Source: an uncultured Porphyromonadaceae bacterium | GTDB taxonomy: Bacteria > Bacteroidota > Bacteroidia > Bacteroidales > Muribaculaceae | Direction: 5' to 3' | NCBI GenBank assembly: GCA_947176285.1 | Contig: CAMWQF010000062.1 | Location: forward strand, 1-11,118 | Length of the DNA stretch: 11,118 bases | Shown: one piece after another, positions 7,165 through 11,118 of the stretch | Layout of the letters: each line of letters opens with the position of its first letter | Numbering within the stretch: position 1 is the first letter of the stretch | Made by a program: the position numbers and the translations under genes | Notes under the pieces: model-generated | The model's input: only the letters and a program-made list of their open reading frames with translations | Database searches by the model: none | Told to the model about the DNA's origin: nothing

Positions 7165-7908
7165 TTATTTATTATAAATGTGTAAGGTGAGGGAGCCGTC
7201 GGGGGTTAGAGTGGCGTATGAATAAGTCTTTATCCATTCACCGAGGACAGTCAGGTCACAAGAATCGCTGAGGTTCAGTTGCTTCAAGATATGGAGATGA
7301 CCGTAGATGAAGTGATTTATGTCGGGATGCTCTTGGAGATATTTACGTGAGAACGATTCGAGTTGGTCTAACAGCGGATGCCATTCTTGCCCTGCTTCGC
7401 GACCGGTTTCACGACTATGATGACTCCATTTATAGGCGAATGGCACTGTCCAACGGGGATGAATGGCTGAATAAAAAAACTGGCATACTTTCGAACGAAA
7501 CATAGAGCGGATAAAACGGAAGCTCCACGGATGCTCCCCTACTCCATCTCCATGTGCCATGAAAACATTTTTACCGTAAATATTTTCAACAAGACTTCCA
7601 TCTATCACACGAATCCCTAATTCATTAGGAAGATAATCAAAAATCCAGATGTCATGGTTGCCAATAAGCCATGTTATCTTAATACCTGAGTCGGAAAGTT
7701 CAGCAAGTTTTCCGAAGAAACGCACAAAACCACGAGGCACTACATATCTATATTCATACCAATAATCGAGAATATCCCCAAGCAGATAGATAGATTCAGC
7801 ATCATGTTTAATTGAATCAAGAAACGACACGACACGCTTCTCCGACTCATGAGAATCAGGGAAATAAGGGGCACCAAGGTGCAAGTCGCTCAGGAAATAT
7901 GTTTTCAC
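7165..7908 (-). CDS. lpxH: UDP-2,3-diacylglucosamine hydrolase
   Basis: A 247-residue calcineurin-like metallophosphatase. LpxH cleaves UDP-2,3-diacylglucosamine to lipid X and UMP at the cytoplasmic face of the inner membrane, the fourth step of lipid A synthesis. Metal-binding motifs are all present: SDLHLG (D8, H10), GDILDYWYE (D45), GNHD (N84, H85), MAHGDG (H119) and YGHLH (H204, H206). Length fits the family. The start is a GTG at 7908-7906 that overlaps the TGA of the upstream Fe-S gene (GTGA), indicating translational coupling. Distant LpxH2-like phosphatases share these motifs, so enzyme identity is slightly less sure than the fold. It ends convergently to bioF. Confidence 0.83.
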   Translation of the reverse strand: MKTYFLSDLHLGAPYFPDSHESEKRVVSFLDSIKHDAESIYLLGDILDYWYEYRYVVPRGFVRFFGKLAELSDSGIKITWLIGNHDIWIFDYLPNELGIRVIDGSLVENIYGKNVFMAHGDGVGEHPWSFRFIRSMFRSKVCQFFYSAIHPRWTVPFAYKWSHHSRETGREAGQEWHPLLDQLESFSRKYLQEHPDINHFIYGHLHILKQLNLSDSCDLTVLGEWIKTYSYATLTPDGSLTLHIYNK

Positions 7909-8261
7909 AGGAAACCAAGTTCGAGTTTTGCCTCTTCCGACATCATCGACTGATCCCAGACCGGATCAAAGACAAGACGGAGATCCACTTTCTCGGGACC
8001 CTTGATGCTGACAAGTTTCTGACGTACATCCTCAAGGATAAAATCGGCAGCCGGACAACTTGGGGCAGTAAGAGTCATATCGACATGAAGGGTCTTTGAG
8101 TCAACTTCATAATCAATCTTATAAATTAAGCCAAGATCATAGACATTGACTGGGATTTCCGGGTCAAAAACTGTACGGAGCATTTCTATTGCTTTCTCCG
8201 TAATGCGCAATTCTTCTGCTGTTTTTTCTTCTATGTTGTTTTTTTCTTCTTTATTTTCCAT
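7905..8261 (-). CDS. MIP18/DUF59 family Fe-S cluster assembly protein (SufT/PaaD-like)
   Basis: A 118-residue protein whose first 18 residues are charged and Glu/Lys-rich; the DUF59 domain covers about 20-118. Family marks are VFDPEIPVNVYDLGLIY at 31-47, TLTAPSCPAA at 63-72 with the conserved Cys69, and the C-terminal FDPVWDQSMMSEEAKLELG. Proteins of this group help mature Fe-S proteins in the cytosol and belong with SUF-type assembly. It lies 83 bp downstream of bioA and overlaps lpxH by 4 bp. A link to biotin through the Fe-S enzyme BioB is tempting, but only co-location supports it. I see no convincing promoter in the 83-bp gap, so read-through from bioA is plausible. Confidence 0.85.
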   Translation of the reverse strand: MENKEEKNNIEEKTAEELRITEKAIEMLRTVFDPEIPVNVYDLGLIYKIDYEVDSKTLHVDMTLTAPSCPAADFILEDVRQKLVSIKGPEKVDLRLVFDPVWDQSMMSEEAKLELGFL

Positions 8262-8269
8262 ATAAACTT

Positions 8270-8319
8270 AATTCATAATTCAGAATGCATAATTGAAGGT
8301 TGTTATTTTATCATGCATT
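8270..8319. repeat. Short AT-rich repeat and inverted heptamer in the bioA-DUF59 gap
   Basis: Positions 8270-8296 consist of near-repeats of AATTCATAATT / CAGAATGCATAATT, a kind of AT-rich filler I recall from Bacteroidales intergenic DNA. AATGCAT (8284-8290) is mirrored by ATGCATT (8313-8319), with 22 nt between. No TAnnTTTG promoter for the downstream genes is apparent on the minus strand here. Confidence 0.3.
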
Positions 8320-8344
8320 ATATCTTGAAAACAAGTTCCGCTTC

Positions 8345-9622
8345 TCAATAGTTGTGGATTTTCCGCAATATTTTGATGAGTTTACGGGCAAGTGTACGCA
8401 CCTGATCGTCGGAAACTGCAAGATATGGAGGCATCAGGTAGGCGTTGTGTGCAAAGGGACGAATCCACACACCTTCATCTACACACATCTTTTGAAATTC
8501 TCCAAGCCAAGTGATGTATTCGTGCAACTCTATCACGCCAATGCCACCCAACACCCTGACTTCCTTGACAAACGGCAAAGTTGCAGCAGGAGAAAGTTCT
8601 TCTTTCAGTATAGACTCTATTTCCTTAATGCGTTCTTGCCATGGACTCTCCAGAAGCAATCGTGTGCTTGCAAGCGCGACAGCACATGCCAATGGATTAC
8701 CCATAAAAGTAGGACCGTGCATTATGCATCCTGCTTCACTCGATGAGATCATCTCGGCAACTTTCTCTGATGTGGCAACGGCAGAGAATGTCATATAACC
8801 ACCTGTAAGAGCCTTGCCTATCAACATTATATCAGGTTCCACACCGTCATGCTCCCACGCAAAAAGTTTTCCGGTTCTGCCAAACCCTGTTGCAATTTCA
8901 TCGAATATGAGCAATATTCCACGTGCATCGCATTCTTTTCGAAGTTCTCGGAGATATTGAGGATGATAGAAACGCATGCCACCGGCACCTTGCACAATAG
9001 GTTCAAGGATAACCGCGGCAATCGTATCGCCATGCTCATCCAATAGACCACGCATTGAATCAAAATCCTGTGGATTCCATTCTTCATGAAATCCGCATTG
9101 TGGAGCATCCGCAAAGAATCGGACGGGTAGAGCCGGACCGAAGGCTCCATGCATTCCTGTGACAGGGTCACATACCGACATTGCATTCCATGTGTCGCCA
9201 TGATAACCGCTCTTTATCGTCGCGAAATTGGTTCGTTTGGGATCATTTTGAGCTTGCACTGCCATTTTCATTGCCACTTCGGTTGCTACAGAACCTGAAT
9301 CAGCATAGAAAATTCGGTTCATTGAAGGTGGAAGTATGTCAAGAAGCAGTTTACCAAGTTCTATGGCAGGTTGATGAGTCAAGCCTCCAAACATTACATG
9401 GCTCATCTTTGCTATCTGATTTTCAATAGCTTCATTAAGCACAGGATGATTGTAGCCATGGATGACACACCACCATGATGACATACCGTCGATCAATTCA
9501 CGTCCATCTTCGAGTGTGATAATAGCACCGTCTGCATGATCTACTTTATAGGTAGGCAGTGGATCATGTGTTGATGTATATGGATGCCAAAGATGATCTC
9601 TGTCAAAATTGTCGTTAAGCAT
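8345..9622 (-). CDS. bioA: Adenosylmethionine-8-amino-7-oxononanoate transaminase
   Basis: A class III PLP aminotransferase of 425 residues, the family's usual length. BioA converts KAPA to 7,8-diaminononanoate (DAPA), with S-adenosylmethionine as the unusual amino donor. Typical BioA features are LWHPYTS at 11-17, DGMSSWWCVIHGYNHP at 45-60 (the WWC segment is a family hallmark), SGSVATEVAMKMA at 109-121, SGYHGDTWNAMSVCDP at 138-153, the PLP Asp241 in IFDEIATGFGRTG, and the Schiff-base Lys270 in IGKALTGGY. HGPTFMGNPLACA follows. It is the first gene of a minus-strand unit with the DUF59 gene and lpxH. The leader from the nearest -7 box is very short. Confidence 0.93.
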   Translation of the reverse strand: MLNDNFDRDHLWHPYTSTHDPLPTYKVDHADGAIITLEDGRELIDGMSSWWCVIHGYNHPVLNEAIENQIAKMSHVMFGGLTHQPAIELGKLLLDILPPSMNRIFYADSGSVATEVAMKMAVQAQNDPKRTNFATIKSGYHGDTWNAMSVCDPVTGMHGAFGPALPVRFFADAPQCGFHEEWNPQDFDSMRGLLDEHGDTIAAVILEPIVQGAGGMRFYHPQYLRELRKECDARGILLIFDEIATGFGRTGKLFAWEHDGVEPDIMLIGKALTGGYMTFSAVATSEKVAEMISSSEAGCIMHGPTFMGNPLACAVALASTRLLLESPWQERIKEIESILKEELSPAATLPFVKEVRVLGGIGVIELHEYITWLGEFQKMCVDEGVWIRPFAHNAYLMPPYLAVSDDQVRTLARKLIKILRKIHNY

Positions 9623-9641
9623 AAGAGTTGTTTTTATGGTG

Positions 9642-9649
9642 CAAATTTA
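9642..9649 (-). promoter_or_regulatory. Proximal -7 box for bioA
   Basis: On the minus strand TAAATTTG (9649-9642) matches TAnnTTTG and lies 20 bp before the bioA ATG. At the expected -33 distance (9669-9673) there is no TTG, so the promoter is weak by consensus or needs an activator. A stronger promoter for the same strand lies at 9859-9890. Confidence 0.4.
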
Positions 9650-9703
9650 CGAAATAATTTTGAATTTTGAATTTTTTCAGGATTCGAAAATATCCCTTGC
9701 GCT

Positions 9704-9766
9704 CTTTTGTCATGAGCACTCTTCTCATATGAGGAGTCTGTGTGAAACAATTTGAGTGCACAAAAG
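9704..9766. other. Stem structure between the small-RNA terminator and bioA
   Basis: CTTTTGT (9704-9710) pairs with ACAAAAG (9760-9766), and GCACTC (9716-9721) pairs with GAGTGC (9754-9759). This gives 13 bp interrupted by a 5-nt bulge on one side. Inside lies the 10-bp palindrome CTCATATGAG (9724-9733). The structure directly abuts the U run of the upstream terminator on the minus strand, so a read-through transcript would carry both. No coding frame explains it. Confidence 0.4.
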
Positions 9767-9852
9767 CAAAAAGGGTCTAACCTTCACGGCCGGACCCAAT
9801 TTATGAGTTTCTACAGGTAAAAAATCTTAAGGTAAAAAGATTGTTTAGATTC
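9766..9852 (-). ncRNA. Candidate small RNA or attenuated bioA leader, about 87 nt
   Basis: A strong promoter (9859-9890) directs minus-strand transcription, and a hairpin followed by five U residues closes it at about 9766. Between them there is no ORF of note. The RNA would contain a 6-bp hairpin (AAGATT/AATCTT, 9842-9837 with 9828-9823) and the repeated motif TTTTTACCT/TTTTTTACC near its 5' end, then an unpaired linker and the terminator stem. bioA lies 144 bp further downstream on the same strand, so this could be either an independent small RNA or a leader ended by attenuation. I do not recognise it as a known RNA family. The ends are inferred from the promoter and terminator. Confidence 0.45.
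9768..9797 (-). terminator. Intrinsic terminator of the candidate small RNA
   Basis: On the minus strand GGGTC (9797-9793) pairs with GACCC (9777-9773). Two further G-C pairs (9789-9788 with 9782-9781) close a 5-nt loop across an internal loop. Five T residues follow at once (9772-9768), then GCTTTTG. On the plus strand no T run follows, so the direction is clear. Confidence 0.55.
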
Positions 9853-9858
9853 TGAATG

Positions 9859-9890
9859 CAAAGATAAGGCAAAAAATCTATCCATCCAAA
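9859..9890 (-). promoter_or_regulatory. Promoter upstream of the candidate small RNA / bioA leader
   Basis: On the minus strand TTTG (9890-9887), a 20-nt spacer and TATCTTTG (9866-9859) match the Bacteroidota consensus fully. The start would be near 9852. It points at bioA but has the terminator at 9768-9797 in between. Confidence 0.65.
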
Positions 9891-9895
9891 TAATA

Positions 9896-10003
9896 TTTGA
9901 CAAAATGTCATAAATATGTTGCATAACATATAATTTGACCTACATTTTGACATTTCATCCTCAAAAATTCGCACAAAATTATCAAAAACATGTTCTACAA
10001 CAT
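9896..10003. promoter_or_regulatory. Cluster of dyads and TTTGAC repeats (possible operators)
   Basis: ATATGTT-N4-AACATAT (9914-9931, 7-bp arms) and ATGTT-N4-AACAT (9990-10003, 5-bp arms) are spaced 74 bp centre to centre, close to seven helical turns. TGACA-N3-TGTCA lies at 9898-9910. TTTGAC occurs three times in the same direction at 9896, 9934 and 9946. The cluster lies between the minus-strand promoter at 9859-9890 and the plus-strand promoter at 10079-10109. Dyads of this size suit a dimeric regulator, but in AT-rich DNA some will arise by chance. Confidence 0.35.
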
Positions 10004-10036
10004 AAAATTCAACTTTTTTTCATTTCCGATATACCG

Positions 10037-10055
10037 CCCCATAAGTTCACTGGGG
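10037..10055. other. CCCC/GGGG hairpin upstream of the DUF4160 promoter
   Basis: CCCC (10037-10040) and GGGG (10052-10055) enclose an 11-nt loop in otherwise AT-rich DNA. TTTAGAC follows on the plus strand. It might be a weak terminator insulating the downstream pair. No other function is visible. Confidence 0.2.
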
Positions 10056-10078
10056 TTTAGACACATTTGGGATACAAG

Positions 10079-10109
10079 TTGCAAATACAGATATTTATTA
10101 TTATCTTTG
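10079..10109 (+). promoter_or_regulatory. Promoter for the DUF4160-DUF2442 pair
   Basis: TTG (10079-10081), a 20-nt spacer and TATCTTTG (10102-10109) match the Bacteroidota consensus. The leader to the ATG at 10133 would be about 18 nt. Confidence 0.7.
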
Positions 10110-10132
10110 CATATTGAAAAAACATATGAAAT

Positions 10133-10435
10133 ATGCCTAAAATATTTGAATACTTCGGATTCATATTCTATTTCTACTCCAATGAACATGAACCAATACA
10201 TGTTCATGTTCAGCATGGTGGAAAAGAAAGTATTTTCGAATTGATTATGATGGATGGGAAACTAACTGAATTACGAATTCGAGAAAAACACGGAGTTTAC
10301 CCGCTTTCTCTTAAGGATCAACGCACTGCCTCAGAATTTATTGAGAAATACCATAAAAATATTATTGATAAATGGGTCAAGTTTTTCGTAATGAAAAAGG
10401 CTGTTAGGAGTACAAATATTACAAAAAAAATATAA
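10133..10435 (+). CDS. DUF4160 domain protein
   Basis: A 100-residue protein that opens MPKIFEYFGFIFYFYSNE and continues HEPIHVHV (H19, E20, H23, H25), the signature of DUF4160. The domain fills about residues 1-80; the Lys-rich tail is unconserved. The clustered His residues look like a metal or active site, but no activity is known to me. It forms a two-gene unit with the DUF2442 gene 6 bp downstream. Such pairs recur in bacterial genomes and resemble toxin-antitoxin loci in size and layout; that role is an inference, not established. The gene is clearly more AT-rich than the biotin genes to the left, suggesting transfer. Confidence 0.8.
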   Translation: MPKIFEYFGFIFYFYSNEHEPIHVHVQHGGKESIFELIMMDGKLTELRIREKHGVYPLSLKDQRTASEFIEKYHKNIIDKWVKFFVMKKAVRSTNITKKI

Positions 10436-10441
10436 ACCGAT

Positions 10442-10696
10442 ATGTCTCAAAATATCCATATAGTTAAAGCGGAAGATATAGGGGATCTTCAAATCCTGAT
10501 CTATTTCAGTGACCATAAACAACAAAAAATAGATATAGGAGACTTTATACGTCGTCATCCACATCCTCAGTATAATAAGTATCTTGATCCTAAACGCTTC
10601 AGAAAATTTTCAATCGAGAACGGGAATATTGTCTGGGGGAAGAACTGGGATTTAATTTTCCCTTTAGAGCAACTTTATTCTGGAAGCATCATTTGA
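10442..10696 (+). CDS. DUF2442 domain protein
   Basis: An 84-residue protein with the DUF2442 pattern over most of its length: YFSDHKQQKIDIGDFI near 21-36, then FRKFSIENGNIVWGKNWDL at about 53-71, ending PLEQLYSG. DUF2442 proteins are small, often encoded beside DUF4160 or other small genes, and some have been compared with DNA-binding antitoxin-like proteins. I do not claim this for the present gene. It follows the DUF4160 gene by 6 bp, shares its AT-rich composition, and is almost certainly co-transcribed. The start ATG at 10442 is the first in the frame. Confidence 0.8.
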   Translation: MSQNIHIVKAEDIGDLQILIYFSDHKQQKIDIGDFIRRHPHPQYNKYLDPKRFRKFSIENGNIVWGKNWDLIFPLEQLYSGSII

Positions 10697-10792
10697 AGAA
10701 AGAACGATTGCCAATAATAGCTGAAAATTTGACAATTAGAGAAAAGTACCATTGCCTTCATTACCTTATAAATAAATATTCAATAAAAAAAT

Positions 10793-10826
10793 AAGGTTCG
10801 CCTACTTCAATTTGTATACGAGCCTT
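10793..10826 (+). terminator. Possible terminator after the DUF4160-DUF2442 pair
   Basis: AAGGTTCG (10793-10800) pairs with CGAGCCTT (10819-10826), including one G-U pair, across an 18-nt loop; TATATTTT follows. The loop is long and the T run broken, so this is a weak candidate about 100 bp after the DUF2442 stop. Confidence 0.3.
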
Positions 10827-10840
10827 TATATTTTCAATTT

Positions 10841-10963
10841 ATGAAGTTATGGTTACAGTGGCTTGAGATCTTTGCGGAATTCCTGAGAAGAGCATCATCA
10901 ATAAAAACTTTTCATGACTTTATCAAGATAAGACCTTTAAGTGAGCAAATACCTCAGAATTAA
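10841..10963 (+). CDS. 40-codon ORF, doubtful; possible gene remnant
   Basis: An ATG at 10841 opens 40 codons that start MKLWLQWLEIFAEFLRRASS and end IRPLSEQIPQN. The first half looks like an amphipathic helix. The opening vaguely recalls the N-terminus of some Bacteroidota transposases, but the rest does not, and no terminal repeats flank it. It may be a relic of an insertion sequence or a chance frame. Its stop codon sits at the base of the large hairpin at 10960-11008. Confidence 0.2.
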   Translation: MKLWLQWLEIFAEFLRRASSIKTFHDFIKIRPLSEQIPQN

Positions 10964-11008
10964 GGAGCCCATCTCATAAAAATTTGAGATGGGCTCTTAG
11001 ATCCTTAA
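10960..11008. terminator. Strong 12-bp hairpin, probable bidirectional terminator
   Basis: GAGCCCATCTCA (10965-10976) pairs perfectly with TGAGATGGGCTC (10985-10996) around an 8-nt AT loop. An outer TTAAGGA (10960-10966) / TCCTTAA (11002-11008) repeat adds an alternative longer pairing. No uninterrupted T run follows on either strand, but the stem strength fits terminators of this group. From about 11009 to the end I see only AT-rich DNA. An ATG at 11108 may open the next gene, too short here to judge. Confidence 0.5.
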
Positions 11009-11118
11009 AAAAAATGAGATTCATGTCACTTTTTGATAATGGGAATTGTCTTATTTATGAAACATCTCAAAAATATGAAATTAATAACTATTTAAAATTT
11101 ATATATTATGTATACAGC

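Noticed and set aside
8300..8746. Plus-strand ORF of 148 codons opposite bioA
   Set aside because: It is an antisense shadow of the conserved BioA C-terminal half.
9623..10132. BirA- or BioR-type biotin operator, or a tRNA/CRISPR array, in the large gap
   Set aside because: I found no TTGTAAACC-type or TTATnnATAA-type palindrome at the bio promoters, no cloverleaf, and no regularly spaced repeats.
9990..10244. Small ORFs on both strands around the DUF4160 start
   Set aside because: They overlap the promoter and the conserved DUF4160 frame and are AT-rich chance frames.

Overview
The window looks like Bacteroidota, order Bacteroidales. The evidence is the promoter grammar (a -33 TTG/TTTG, a 19-20 nt spacer, then TAnnTTTG at -7), which recurs in front of four transcription units; weak Shine-Dalgarno sites; PF13568-type outer-membrane barrels; a BioG-type pimeloyl-ACP esterase; LpxH-type lipid A synthesis; and a CCCCC/GGGGG palindromic repeat of a kind I associate with this group. 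A gut Bacteroidales such as the Muribaculaceae is possible, but I cannot fix the genus.

Layout. 3-2267 (+) is the C-terminal three quarters of an RND-type exporter whose start lies upstream. A 71-bp palindromic repeat sits in frame in its TM6-TM7 cytoplasmic loop. Convergent to it, a minus-strand unit (4886 to 2282) encodes two paralogous outer-membrane beta-barrels followed by a BioG-BioC fusion. An interlocked divergent promoter pair (about 4981-5028) separates this from a plus-strand unit: a DEDDy 3'-5' exonuclease, a small two-helix membrane protein and BioF. Convergent to BioF is a minus-strand unit: BioA, a MIP18/SufT-like Fe-S assembly protein and LpxH. A 510-bp gene-free stretch (9623-10132) follows. 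It contains a promoter plus terminator that would make a small RNA or a bioA leader of about 87 nt, a second stem structure, paired ATGTT-N4-AACAT dyads and three TTTGAC repeats. The right end is AT-rich: a DUF4160/DUF2442 gene pair with its own promoter, hairpins, and a 40-codon ORF of doubtful status.

How the genes fit together. BioC methylates malonyl-ACP, fatty-acid synthesis extends it, BioG removes the methyl ester from pimeloyl-ACP, BioF makes KAPA and BioA makes DAPA. The early biotin pathway is therefore all here, but split over three transcription units mixed with envelope and housekeeping genes. BioD and BioB are not in the window.

The items most worth a second look are the palindrome inserted in coding frame, the candidate small RNA/attenuator upstream of bioA with its structured surroundings, the dyad cluster, and the BioG-BioC fusion with a shortened C-terminus. 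I do not see a clear new defence or mobile system.
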